Origin: Nocardioides daphniae
GTDB taxonomy: Bacteria > Actinomycetota > Actinomycetes > Propionibacteriales > Nocardioidaceae
Length of the DNA: 64,000 nucleotides
Assembly: GCF_004777465.1 (NCBI RefSeq)
Contig: NZ_CP038462.1
Span: 1,860,001-1,924,000, forward strand
Reading direction: 5' to 3'
Part shown: one piece after another, positions 1 to 9,183 of the stretch
How positions within the stretch are numbered: position 1 is the first letter of the stretch
Layout: every line of letters starts with the position of its first letter
Program-made: the position numbers and the translations under genes
The notes under the pieces: model-generated
What the model saw: only the letters and a program-made list of their open reading frames with translations
Database searches by the model: none
Told to the model about the DNA's origin: nothing

Positions 1-482
1 TGCTCCTGCTGGGCATGCCCCTGCTCGAGCTCTTCGTCCTGATCCAGGTCGGCCAGGTGATCGGTGCCGCCTGGACGATCGTCCTCCTGATCGTCGCCAG
101 CTTCGTGGGTGGCTGGCTGATCCGCCGCGAGGGAGCGAAGGCGTGGCGCGCGCTGACGGAGTCGCTCCAGGGCGGCCGCATGCCCACCCGTGAGCTGGCC
201 GACGGTGCGCTCATCGTCCTGGCCGGTGCCTTGATGCTGAGCCCCGGCTTCGTGACCGACGCCTTCGCGCTGCTCCTGATCCTGCCCGGCACCCGTCCGC
301 TGGCCCGCCGAGCGCTGACCGCCGCCGTGGCGCGGCGCGTGGTCACGCCGCCCGGGGGAGCGGGCTTCGGGGGAGCGGGCTTCGGCTTCCCCGGTGCCCC
401 TTCGCCCACGCCGGGAAATGCACGACGCCCCGGACCCCCGACCGATGGTCAGGTGATCCGGGGCGAGGTCGTCGACCCGTAG
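1..482 (+). CDS. fxsA: FxsA family membrane protein (5' partial)
   Basis: The reading frame is already open at the left edge and codes for LLLG before the first methionine at 15. FxsA proteins usually start about ten residues earlier, so the true start lies outside the window. Visible are hydrophobic segments VLIQVGQVIG...IVLLIVASF and, around residues 62-90, GALIVLAGALMLSPGFVTD, which contains the family's PGF(V/L)TD loop. The C-terminus is a Gly/Pro-rich cytoplasmic tail. FxsA is a small inner-membrane protein known in E. coli for relieving F-plasmid exclusion of phage T7; its normal role is unclear. It converges on rbpA, with one base between the two stops. Confidence 0.85.
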   Translation, partial: LLLGMPLLELFVLIQVGQVIGAAWTIVLLIVASFVGGWLIRREGAKAWRALTESLQGGRMPTRELADGALIVLAGALMLSPGFVTDAFALLLILPGTRPLARRALTAAVARRVVTPPGGAGFGGAGFGFPGAPSPTPGNARRPGPPTDGQVIRGEVVDP

Positions 483-483
483 G

Positions 484-873
484 TCAGGCGCCAGCCTTCA
501 CGCGCTTCTTGGCGTTGGCCCGGTGCAGGTGCGCCGGACCGATCTCGCCACCACGCAGCAGCTCGAGGCGCTCCTTGAGGATCTCCTCGAGCTCCTTCTC
601 CGAGCGGCGCTCCAGCAGCATGTCCCAGTGGGTGCGCGCGGGCTTCTCGTTCTTCTCCTCGGGCAGGACGCCCTGGGTGCTGAGGGCCTCGCTGCCGCAC
701 TTGGGGCACTCCCACAGGGCCGGGATCTCGGCCTCGTCGGACATGGTCACCTCGAACTCGTGACCGCTCTTGCACTTGTAGCCGACCTGCTGACGAGCAG
801 CGAACTCGATGCCGCGCTCGTCCTCGAAGCTCTGACCACCGAGCCGTGCACCACGCAACGTGCGCTCCGCCAT
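484..873 (-). CDS. rbpA: RNA polymerase-binding protein RbpA
   Basis: This 129-aa protein is the actinobacterial RNA polymerase-binding factor that stabilises group 1/2 sigma factor holoenzyme and open complexes. The N-terminal LRGARLGGQSFEDERG, the core EFEVTMSDEAEIPALW and the C-terminal sigma-interaction stretch RTHWDMLLERRSEKELEEIL are all typical. Cysteines in CKSGHEF and CPKCG could form the zinc site found in the Streptomyces-type protein and absent from the mycobacterial one. The ATG is preceded by a strong GGAGGTGG ribosome site. The 184 bases upstream should hold its promoter, but I could not assign a sigma-R type motif with confidence. Confidence 0.95.
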   Translation of the reverse strand: MAERTLRGARLGGQSFEDERGIEFAARQQVGYKCKSGHEFEVTMSDEAEIPALWECPKCGSEALSTQGVLPEEKNEKPARTHWDMLLERRSEKELEEILKERLELLRGGEIGPAHLHRANAKKRVKAGA

Positions 874-1057
874 TGAGCCACCTCCAGAATCCGGTTTCGC
901 CCCGTTTGTCTACGCCAGTGAGACGACCAAGTGGGGGGATCGTGACGCCAGTCGAACCACTGACGTCAAACGGTCGTCCACTGTCCAACGCTATCGGTAG
1001 GCGCAAGATTCCTTGCAATCGCAACCACACGAGACGGCTGCGCGCCATCCCCAGATT

Positions 1058-2406
1058 TCAGGAACTGAGGCTGGAGGCGGGGTTCTCCGTGGCCCGGACC
1101 TTCGTGAGGAACCCGAGCCCGAGCGCCAGGACCAGCATGATGCCGAGGATGCCCCAGTGCTCGGCCGAGTCCTTGTCGGCGACGCCGGTCACGGCCGCGC
1201 CCATCACGATGAAGCCCGACCACGCTGCGGGTGCGAGGAAGCTCACCGCTCGTCCCGTGGTGGCGTACAGACCGAAGATCTCGCCCTCCTTGCCCTCGGG
1301 GATGAGCCTGGCCAGGAAGGTCCGGGACGCGGACTGCGCCGGACCGACGAAGATGCACAGGAGCAGACCGAAGACCCAGAAGATCGTGGCGCCGCGGTCG
1401 TGCAGGAAGAAGATCACCGTGCCGGCCACGAGCATGCAGCTCAAGGAGCCCACGATCACCTTCTTGGGTCCCCAGCGGTCGTCGAGCGTGCCGAAGGCAA
1501 TGGTGGCGACGCCGGCCACCACGTTGGCGGCGACGGCGAAGATGATCACGTCACCGGGGGAGAAGCCGAAGGTCCCGGCCGCCAGGACGCCGCCGAAGGT
1601 GAAGACGCCCGCGAGACCGTCGCGGAAGACCGCCGACGCGAGCAGGAAGTACGCGGTGTTGCGGTCGGTCTGCCACAGGAGCCGGATCGTCTGGAAGAGC
1701 TGGCGGTAGGACTCGACGACGCTCACGACCTCCGTGCGCGGGCGACGCGACGCCTTGTCGTCCCGGATCGTGAGGATCACCGGCAGGCTGAAGACGGTGG
1801 TCCACACCGCGCAGAGCAGCATCGTCACCCGGACGTCGAGCCCGTCCTCACCGGTCACGCCGAAGAGACCCACCTCGGGGTCGATGAAGCCGTAGAAGAC
1901 GATGAGCAGCAGCACGATGCCGCCGATGTAGCCCCCAGTCCCAGCCCGGAGATGCGTCCCACGTTGGCGGGGGTCGAGATCTCGTTGAGCATCGCGTTGT
2001 ACTGCACTGAGGCGAACTCGAAGAAGATGTTGCCCGCTGCCAGGAGCAGGAGGCCCAGCCACAGGTAGTCGGGCGAGGGCTTGACGAAGAAGAGACCGGT
2101 GGAGGCCAGCACCACCAGGGCCGTGTTCACCGACAACCAGAAGGTGCGTCGGCCCGAGTGGTCGGCCCGGCGCCCGGTGATCGGCGCGAAGAGCGCGATC
2201 AGCACGCCCGCGCCCGCCAGGGCCCACCCGAGCTTGGCGCTCGCGCCGTCACCGAAGGAGTCGGAGGTGATGTAGACGCTGAACACGAAGGTCGTGATCA
2301 CGGCGTTGAAGGCAGCCGACCCCCAGTCCCACAACCCCCACGCCACCACCGGCCAACGACCGGTCCTCGTGGCCTGCTGCTGCGTGGTCACCGTCGTCTC
2401 ACTCAT
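1058..2406 (-). CDS. MFS transporter, UMF1/Atg22-like (frameshifted)
   Basis: This is a major facilitator of about 449 aa with roughly 12 membrane segments. The N-terminal WDWGSAAFNAVITTFVFSVY and the helix 4-5 region NIFFEFASVQYNAMLNEI resemble the UMF1 / vacuole-effluxer-like family, whose bacterial substrates are unknown. The frame breaks near 1933-1938: ...GRISGLGLG continues as GYIGGIVLLL only if one G is added to a G run. The ATG at 2406 overlaps the stop of the upstream GDPD gene (ATGA), which implies translational coupling and perhaps a shared role in glycerol-phosphate or lipid turnover. As read the gene is broken; a sequencing error is more likely than decay. Confidence 0.8.
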
Positions 2407-3221
2407 CCGTGCTCCCTCCAGAGTCCCTGGCTGAGCAGGGTCTCCTTGAGTATGTCCGTGCGGTCGGTGATGAGGCCGTCGACACCACGGTCGAGCAGCT
2501 CCTTCATCTCCTTGGGGTCGTCGACCGTCCAGACGTGCACGTGGACGCCGGCGGCGTGCGCGCGGCGTACGAGGCCGGGAGTGACGACCTTGAGCCAGCC
2601 ACGGCGGTGGGGCACCTGGAGCGCCGCGACGTGGCCACGGGTCACCCATCGCGCCAGGCGTCCGCTCGGCAGGAGCCGGAAGGCGGCGACCTCCCACGGG
2701 TGGGCGGAGGTCGGCACCCGCCCCCTCGCCGCGGCCCGGAAGGCGTTCATCCGCTCACGGGAGAAGGAGCCCACCAGCACCCGGTCCCAGGCCCGGCACT
2801 CGTCGATGACCTGCACCAGCACCTCGGCCGCACCGCGGGCCTTCACGTCCACGTTGAAGCGGGCCTGCGGGAACGCCTCGAGCAGCTCGCGCAACGTCGG
2901 GATCCGGCCGTGGCCCCCGATGCGTGCCCGACTGATCTGGGCGTACGTCTGCGAGGAGATCGAGCCGAGCTGGTCGGTGACGCGGTCGAGCACGTCGTCG
3001 TGGAAGGCCAGCAGGACCCCGTCACTGGTGACGTGGACGTCGGTCTCCAGGTAGACGTAGCCCAGCGAGAGCGCATGGGCGAAGGCCGCCTCGGTGTTCT
3101 CCAACCCCGGGATGTCCGGGTGGAGGGCGCCCCCACGATGGGCGAACGCCAGCACAGGGCGCCCGTCGTCCAGGAAGGCGTAACCCGTGTCTCGACCGAT
3201 CACGTCGCGAGTATGCCCCAT
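2403..3221 (-). CDS. Glycerophosphodiester phosphodiesterase
   Basis: This 272-aa enzyme hydrolyses glycerophosphodiesters to glycerol-3-phosphate and an alcohol, and is probably cytoplasmic because no signal peptide is visible. GDPD hallmarks are in place: AHRGG near residue 28, ENTEAAF, then ETDVHVTSDGVLLAFHDD with the metal-binding Glu/Asp and the catalytic second His. A TIM-barrel strand FNVDVK and the C-terminal VHVWTVDDP complete the fold. It overlaps the downstream MFS start by four bases, forming a two-gene operon. Confidence 0.92.
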   Translation of the reverse strand: MGHTRDVIGRDTGYAFLDDGRPVLAFAHRGGALHPDIPGLENTEAAFAHALSLGYVYLETDVHVTSDGVLLAFHDDVLDRVTDQLGSISSQTYAQISRARIGGHGRIPTLRELLEAFPQARFNVDVKARGAAEVLVQVIDECRAWDRVLVGSFSRERMNAFRAAARGRVPTSAHPWEVAAFRLLPSGRLARWVTRGHVAALQVPHRRGWLKVVTPGLVRRAHAAGVHVHVWTVDDPKEMKELLDRGVDGLITDRTDILKETLLSQGLWREHG

Positions 3222-3290
3222 GACGCGGCAGCGGGACCGCGGCGTGCCGCGGTCCCGCTGGGGTCGTTCAGGTTCTGCGTGAGGGTCGCC

Positions 3291-3428
3291 TCAGATGCCA
3301 CTGTCCCGATTTCGCGACATCCTGCGGGGGGCTCGCCTCCGGCACACCTCGCTGGCGCTCGGCGTACCTCCGGCACTGTTCTCAGATGTCACTGTCCCGA
3401 TTCCGCGACATCCTGCGGGGCTCGCCTC
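3291..3428. repeat. Intergenic direct repeat, two ~48-bp copies
   Basis: Copies at 3291-3339 and 3382-3428 differ at two positions and by two extra G. Each contains a core reading ACTGTCCCGATT(C/T)CGCGACAT followed by CCTGCGGGG and GCTCGCCTC. Internal GATGTC...GACATC arms could form a hairpin. The second copy abuts the 3' end of the MurA-like gene, whose last codons share the same CGCGACATCTGA. The array lies between two minus-strand genes and may serve as a REP-like terminator or processing element. Confidence 0.7.
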
Positions 3429-4952
3429 AGATGTCGCGGAAGGTCTCGATGTTGGCGCCGAGGTGTTCAACCGGTTGGCGAGGTCCTCGTAGCCGCGGTG
3501 GATGACGTACGTCGTGCGCAGCACCGAGGTGCCCTTCGACGCCAGCATCGCCAGCAGGATGACCACCGCGGGGCGCAGGGCCGGCGGGCAGACGATCTCC
3601 GCACCCCGGAAGCGGGTCGGCCCCTGCACCATCACGCGGTGCGGGTCGAGCAGCTTCACGTCGGCGCCGAGCTTGTTGAGCTCGAGCAGGTAGATGGCGC
3701 GGTTCTCGTAGACCCAGTCGTGCAGCAGGGTCTGCCCCTCCGCCACGGCACCGATGACCGCGAAGAACGGCAGGTTGTCGATGTTGAGGCCCGGGAACGG
3801 CATCGGGTGCACCTTGTCGAGCGGCGCCTTCAGGTCGGAGCGCTGGGTGGTCAGGTCGACCAGACGGGTGCGGCCGTTGTTGGCCAGGTACTCCTCGGAG
3901 CGGGAGTACTGCAGGCCCATCTCCTCCAGCAGCGCCAGCTCGATCTCGAGGAACTCGATCGGCACGCGCTGGATGGTGATCGACGACTTCGTGACGATCG
4001 CCGCGGCGAGCAGCGACATCGCCTCGATCGGGTCCTCGCTGGGGGAGTAGTCGACGTCGACGTCGATCCGCTCGAGACCGGTGACCTTCAGCGTCGTGGT
4101 GCCGATGCCCTCGATCTCCACGCCGAGCTTCTCCAAGTAGAAGCACAGGTCCTGGACCATGTAGTTGGAGGAGGCGTTGCGGATCACGGTGGTCCCCGGG
4201 TGCAGGGCCGCGGCCATCAGGGCGTTCTCCGTGACCGTGTCGCCGCGCTCGGTCAGCACGATGGGACGCCCCGGCTCGACGGCCCGGTTGACCAGGGCGT
4301 GGTAGGCCCCCTCGTTGGCCTTGACCTCGAGGCCGAAGGGCCGCAGGGCCGCCATGTGCGGCTCGACCGTGCGCGTACCGAGCTGGCAACCACCGGCGTA
4401 CGGCAGGTGGAAGTCGTCCACGCGATGCAGCAGCGGGCCCAGGAACATGATGACCGAACGGGTGCGGCGCGCCGCCTCCTCGTCGATCGCCGACAGGTTG
4501 AGCTGGGCCGGCGGCACGATCTCGAGGTCGTTGTCGTCGTTGAGCCAACGGGTCTGCACGCCGAGCGACTCGAGGACCTCGAGCAGGCGGTTGACCTCCT
4601 CGATCCGCGCGACCTTGCGCAGCGTCGTACGCCCACGGTTGAGCAGCGAGGCGCAAAGCAGCGCGACACCCGCGTTCTTCGAGGTCTTGACCTCGATCGC
4701 GCCCGAGAGGGTGGTGGGGCCCGTGACCCGGAGGTGGGTCGGTCCGCCGCCGACGGAGACGATCTCCGAGTCGAGCGCGGCGCCGAAGCGCGCCAGCATC
4801 TCCAGGGAGAGGTTCTGGTGGCCCTTCTCGATGCGGTTGATGGCGCTCTGGCTGGTGCCGAGCGCTTCTGCGAGCTGCTGCTGGGTCATTCCGCGGTGCT
4901 TGCGGGCGTCGCGGATGAGGTTGCCGATCCGTCCGAGATAGTCCTGCGTCAT
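3427..4952 (-). CDS. UDP-GlcNAc 1-carboxyvinyltransferase (MurA)-like protein with N-terminal XRE HTH
   Basis: Residues ~8-62 form a Cro/C1-type helix-turn-helix (MTQQQLAEALGTSQSAINRIEKG). Residues ~75-505 form an EPSP-synthase/MurA fold with KTSKNAGVALLCASLLN, GGCQLGTRTVEPH (the Cys-containing PEP loop of MurA), ERGDTVTENALMAA and HPMPFPGLNIDNLPF. MurA makes the first committed peptidoglycan precursor. This fused paralogue is an actinobacterial family and may be a regulator or secondary enzyme. The ATG at 4952 has GGAA upstream; a GTG at 4961 is possible. One base is missing from a C run near 3463: restoring it gives the expected ending LGANIETFRDI and the stop at 3427, whereas as read the frame runs on to 3291. 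Confidence 0.88.
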
Positions 4953-4962
4953 GCGTTCCACG

Positions 4963-4982
4963 GTATCTCAAATATGAGATAC
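4963..4982. promoter_or_regulatory. Perfect palindrome in divergent promoter region
   Basis: Perfect 8-bp arms GTATCTCA/TGAGATAC around AATA sit 2-11 bases upstream of the HTH-MurA start and about 80 bases upstream of the divergent dehydrogenase. It is AT-rich against a very GC-rich background. Position and symmetry fit an autoregulatory operator for the fused XRE domain; this is inference. Confidence 0.6.
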
Positions 4983-5058
4983 GCCAATTCGACGGCGGCC
5001 CCCGGCGGGTCCCGTGCCACCCACGGGCCGCTGGGAGGGGCGTGGAAGGATCGACCTC

Positions 5059-6075
5059 ATGCGCGCCACCACCATCCACGGAGTCCGAGACGTCCGCTTC
5101 ACCGAGGTGCCGGACGCCGCCGTCACCGAGCCCACCGACGCCGTCGTCAAGGTCCTGGCCGGGTGCGTCTGCGGCAGCGACCTGTGGAGCTACCGTGGCG
5201 AGAACGACATCAACGTCGGGGCGACCATCGGCCACGAGTGCATCGGAGAGGTCGTCGAGGTCGGTGCCGAGGTGCACGACTTCCGCGTCGGCGACCACGT
5301 GGTCGTCCCGTTCTGCCACAGCGACAACACCTGCCCGCACTGCCTGGCCGGCTTCCACTCGGCCTGCGTGCACGGGGGCTTCACCGTCAGCGGCCAGGGG
5401 GAGTACGCCCGCGTGACGCACGCCGACGGCAGCCTCGTCCGGGTCGAGGGCGGGATCACCGCCTCCAACCGCGCGGCCCTGCTCACGCTCTCCGACGTCA
5501 TGCCGACCGGGTGGCACGCGGCCGTCTCGGCCGGCGTACGCCCGGGCTCGACCGTCGTGGTGGTCGGGGACGGAGCCGTCGGCCTCTGCGGCGTCCTGGC
5601 CGCCAGCACGATGGGCGCGGAGACCATCATTGCGATGTCGCGCCACGAGTCACGCCAGGCCATCGCCCGCATCTTCGGTGCCACCCACGTCGTCGCCGAG
5701 CGCGGCAAGGAGGCGAACGCGGTCGTCAAGGAGATCACCTCCGGCGTCGGCGCCGACGCGGTGCTCGAGTGCGTCGGCACGGACGGCGCGATCCAGACCG
5801 CCTTCAGCGTCGCCCGTCCCGGGTCCACCGTCGGCTTCGTCGGGGTGCCCCACGGCGTGGAGCTGCCGGTGCGCCGCATGTTCCAGAAGAACGTCGGTCT
5901 GCGCGGCGGGATGGCACCGGTGCGCGCCTACCTGCCCGACCTGCTGCGCCGTGTCGAGGCGGGGGAGATCGACCCGAGCCCGGTCTTCGACCTCACGCTG
6001 CCGATGGACCAGGTCTCCGAGGCGTACGCGGCGATGGACGAGCGCCGCGCGACCAAGGTCCTCCTCGAGCCCTGA
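5059..6075 (+). CDS. Zinc-dependent alcohol dehydrogenase (MDR family)
   Basis: This 338-aa medium-chain dehydrogenase oxidises an alcohol, or reduces an aldehyde, with NAD(P). The GroES-like domain has CGSDLWSYRG (catalytic zinc Cys), GHECIGEVVEVG (zinc His and Glu) and structural-zinc cysteines in HSDNTCPHCLAGFHSAC. The Rossmann domain has VVVVGDGAVGLCG at ~174-186, and the C-terminal region ends GGMAPVRAYLPDLL...KVLLEP. The ATG at 5059 follows GGAAGGA and is preferred over the in-frame ATG at 5014. It diverges from the HTH-MurA gene across the palindrome. Substrate is not determinable from sequence. Confidence 0.9.
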   Translation: MRATTIHGVRDVRFTEVPDAAVTEPTDAVVKVLAGCVCGSDLWSYRGENDINVGATIGHECIGEVVEVGAEVHDFRVGDHVVVPFCHSDNTCPHCLAGFHSACVHGGFTVSGQGEYARVTHADGSLVRVEGGITASNRAALLTLSDVMPTGWHAAVSAGVRPGSTVVVVGDGAVGLCGVLAASTMGAETIIAMSRHESRQAIARIFGATHVVAERGKEANAVVKEITSGVGADAVLECVGTDGAIQTAFSVARPGSTVGFVGVPHGVELPVRRMFQKNVGLRGGMAPVRAYLPDLLRRVEAGEIDPSPVFDLTLPMDQVSEAYAAMDERRATKVLLEP

Positions 6076-6171
6076 GACGGGCGACACCGGTCACACCCGG
6101 TCACAGGTCTTCGTCGGTGGTCGTCACTAGGGTGTGACCAGTCCCGCCCGCGACGGCAACCAGGAGATGAC

Positions 6172-8529
6172 GTGACCACGCACCCCGCCGACTCCCACGA
6201 CCTCATCCGCGTGCACGGAGCACGGGAGAACAACCTCCAGGACGTCTCCGTCGACCTCCCGAAGCGCCGACTGACGGTCTTCACCGGCGTCTCCGGCTCC
6301 GGCAAGAGCTCACTGGTCTTCAGCACCATCGCAGCGGAGTCGCAGCGGATGATCAACGAGACCTACTCGACCTTCGTCCAGGGGTTCATGCCGACGCTCA
6401 ACCGTCCCGACGTCGACGTGCTCGAGGGCCTGACCAGCGCGATCGTCGTCGACCAGGAGCGCATGGGCGGTGACCCTCGCTCGACCGTGGGCACGGCCAC
6501 CGACGCCAACGCCCTGCTGCGCATCCTCTTCAGCCGACTGGGTGACCCGCAGATCGGTTCGTCGCAGGCCTACTCGTTCAACGTGGCCTCGGCCTCCGGG
6601 GGAGGGGCGATGAAGACCGAGAAGGGCGGCAGGACGGTCACCGAGCGGCGCTCCTTCTCGATCACCGGGGGCATGTGCCCCAGGTGCGACGGGCGGGGCA
6701 GCGTCTCCGACTTCGACCTGACGGCGCTCTACGACGACAACCTGTCGTTGAACGAGGGCGCGCTGAAGATTCCGGGCTACTCGATGGAGGGGTGGTACGG
6801 CCGCATCTTCGGCGGGTGCGGCTTCTTCGACGCCGACAAGCCGATCAAGGAGTTCACCGCCGACGAGCTCGAGGCGCTGCTGCACAAGGAGCCGACCAAG
6901 ATCAAGGTCGACGGCATCAACGTCACCTACGAGGGCCTGGTCCCGAAGATCCAGAAGTCGATGCTGTCGAAGGACCGCGAGTCCATGCAGCCGCACATCC
7001 GCGCCTTCGTCGACCGGGCCATCGTCTTCACCACCTGCCCCGACTGCGACGGGATGCGTCTCAACGAGGCGGCCCGCTCCTCACGGATCGACGGGATCAG
7101 CATCGGCGACGCCTGCCGCATGCAGATCAGCGACCTGGCGGCCTGGGTCCGCGGCCTCGACGAGCCGTCCGTGGCGCCCCTGCTCAAGACCCTCCAGGAG
7201 ACCCTGGACTCGTTCGTCTCCATCGGTCTGGGCTACCTCAGCCTGGAGCGCCCTGCGGGCACGCTCTCGGGCGGCGAGGCGCAGCGCGTGAAGATGATCC
7301 GACACCTGGGCTCGGCCCTCACCGACGTCACCTACGTCTTCGACGAGCCCACGATCGGCCTGCACCCGCACGACATCCAGCGGATGAACGACCTGCTGCT
7401 CCAGCTGCGCGACAAGGGCAACACCGTGCTGGTCGTCGAGCACAAGCCGGAGGCCATCACGATCGCCGACCACGTCGTCGACCTCGGGCCGGGGGCCGGT
7501 ACGTCCGGCGGCACGATCTGCTTCGAGGGGACGGTCGACGACCTGCACAGCAGCGGCACCCTCACCGGTCGCCACCTCGACGACCGGGCCCAGCTCAAGT
7601 CCACGGTGCGCGAGCGCACCGGCGTGCTGGAGGTGCGGGGAGCCAGCGGCCACAACCTGGTCGGCGTCGACGTCGACGTCCCCCTGGGCGTGCTCTGCGT
7701 GGTCACCGGCGTCGCCGGCTCGGGCAAGAGCACGCTCATCCACGGGTCCGTCTCGCCCCAGGAGGGCGTGGTCGCCATCGACCAGACGCCCATCAAGGGG
7801 TCGCGGCGCAGCAACCCTGCGACGTACACCGGGCTCCTGGAACCGATCCGCAAGGCCTTCGCCAAGGTCAACGGGGTGAAGCCGGCGCTCTTCAGCGCCA
7901 ACTCGGAGGGGGCGTGCCCGAACTGCAAGGGAGCCGGGGTCACCTACACGGACCTCGCGATCATGCAGAGCGTGGCCTCCCCGTGCGAGGTCTGCGAGGG
8001 GCGGCGCTTCGACACCGAGGTCCTGCAGTACACGCTGGGCGGCAAGAACATCGCGGACGTCTTCGACATGCCGGTGGCCGAGGCCGAGGAGTTCTTCGGC
8101 GCGGGGGAGGGCAAGGTCGCGGCCGCCCACAAGATCCTGGTCCGTATGGTCGACGTGGGCCTGGGCTACGTGCGCCTGGGTCAGCCGCTGACGACCTTGT
8201 CGGGAGGCGAGCGCCAGCGCCTCAAGCTGGCGGCGCAGATGGGGGAGAAGGGCGACGTCTACGTCCTCGACGAGCCCACCACGGGCCTCCACCTGGCCGA
8301 CGTCGACAACCTGCTGGGCATGCTCGACCGCCTGGTCGACGCAGGCAAGTCTGTGATCGTCATCGAGCACCACCAGGCCGTGATGGCCCACGGCGACTGG
8401 ATCATCGACCTCGGGCCGGGAGCCGGCCACGACGGTGGTCGGGTCGTGTTCGAGGGCACGCCGGCCCAACTGGTGGCGGACCGGTCGACGCTGACGGGTC
8501 AGCACCTGGCCGAGTACGTCGGCGGCTGA
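6172..8529 (+). CDS. Class II UvrA-like excinuclease ATPase (UvrA2)
   Basis: This 785-aa tandem ABC ATPase belongs to the short UvrA branch; classical UvrA is about 950 aa. It has Walker A GVSGSGKSS (~39) and GVAGSGKST (~515), zinc-type CPRCDGRG, CPDCDG and CPNCKG...CEVCEG motifs, signatures LSGGEAQRVKM and LSGGERQRLKL, and Walker B FDEPTIGLHP and LDEPTTGLHL. Such proteins (UvrA2, DrrC-like) are linked to DNA-intercalator tolerance in Streptomyces and Deinococcus, and no UvrB or UvrC gene is nearby. The start is GTG with AGGAGA upstream. Confidence 0.93.
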   Translation: MTTHPADSHDLIRVHGARENNLQDVSVDLPKRRLTVFTGVSGSGKSSLVFSTIAAESQRMINETYSTFVQGFMPTLNRPDVDVLEGLTSAIVVDQERMGGDPRSTVGTATDANALLRILFSRLGDPQIGSSQAYSFNVASASGGGAMKTEKGGRTVTERRSFSITGGMCPRCDGRGSVSDFDLTALYDDNLSLNEGALKIPGYSMEGWYGRIFGGCGFFDADKPIKEFTADELEALLHKEPTKIKVDGINVTYEGLVPKIQKSMLSKDRESMQPHIRAFVDRAIVFTTCPDCDGMRLNEAARSSRIDGISIGDACRMQISDLAAWVRGLDEPSVAPLLKTLQETLDSFVSIGLGYLSLERPAGTLSGGEAQRVKMIRHLGSALTDVTYVFDEPTIGLHPHDIQRMNDLLLQLRDKGNTVLVVEHKPEAITIADHVVDLGPGAGTSGGTICFEGTVDDLHSSGTLTGRHLDDRAQLKSTVRERTGVLEVRGASGHNLVGVDVDVPLGVLCVVTGVAGSGKSTLIHGSVSPQEGVVAIDQTPIKGSRRSNPATYTGLLEPIRKAFAKVNGVKPALFSANSEGACPNCKGAGVTYTDLAIMQSVASPCEVCEGRRFDTEVLQYTLGGKNIADVFDMPVAEAEEFFGAGEGKVAAAHKILVRMVDVGLGYVRLGQPLTTLSGGERQRLKLAAQMGEKGDVYVLDEPTTGLHLADVDNLLGMLDRLVDAGKSVIVIEHHQAVMAHGDWIIDLGPGAGHDGGRVVFEGTPAQLVADRSTLTGQHLAEYVGG

Positions 8530-8561
8530 GCCCCGGACGGCTGACGGCGCCGTCGTCGCGG

Positions 8562-9183
8562 CTACTTCTTGCGCTGGCCGATGGCGACGGAGGTGTTCTC
8601 GTACGAGGCGTCCTCCACGGCCTTCAGCATGAAGTGCGCGACCGAGGCTCGGGGGATCGAGTAGCCGCCGGACGACGGTCCGTCGAGGTCCTCGACGTAG
8701 TCGGTGGTGAGGGGCTTGTCGTTGAGGGCGCGGGGGCGCACGACCGTGACCACGAGACCAGCAGCCCTGAGCCGTTCGATGGCGGCACGGTGGTCGGCCA
8801 GCGGCTTGGCGAGCACCTTCATGACGAACTTGCCGAAGAGCCCGGGGATCTTGCCGTCCACCCCCTCCGAGGCGCACCAGAGGATGCGACGCACCCGGGT
8901 CGCCTCCATGGCGGCGGCGATGTGACCGCCCATGGTGCGCAGGGAGGTGTCCTTGCCCGGCCCCTGGGTCGACCCGAGGCAGGAGACGACCACGTCATGG
9001 CCCGCCACGGCGGCCGTGACTGCCTCCTGGTCGAAGGCGTCACCCCTGGATGATCGAGACGCCCTGCTGGGCGACCTTGCACGGGGTGCGCGCGAAGACG
9101 GTGACCGCGTGGCCCGCCGCGACGGCGTCTGCCACGAAGTGCGTCCCGACACCACCGGTGCCACCGAACACGATGATCTTCAC
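8562..9183 (-). CDS. NAD(P)-binding epimerase-like protein (frameshifted)
   Basis: This ~206-aa atypical short-chain dehydrogenase of the NAD(P)H-binding (NmrA/flavin reductase-like) group begins VKIIVFGGTGGVGTHF, a glycine-rich Rossmann loop. Later parts include GHDVVVSCLGSTQGPGKDTS, RRILWCASEGV and VRPRALNDKPLTTDY. One extra G in a GGGG run at ~9048 puts a TGA after ...SIIQG; removing it joins smoothly to DAFDQEAV. The GTG start at 9183 overlaps the stop of the upstream aldo-keto reductase (GTGA), so the two are one operon. Reaction unknown. Confidence 0.82.

Noticed and set aside
2409..6137. Very long plus-strand open frame (over 1,200 codons)
   Set aside because: It is antisense to the GDPD and MurA-like genes, is made of Arg/Asp/Gly-rich low-complexity sequence, and matches no family. 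Such frames arise from GC-rich third positions.
8530..8561. Short palindrome ACGGCGCCGT after the UvrA-like gene
   Set aside because: Ten-base palindromes are expected by chance at this GC content and there is no loop; not called a terminator.
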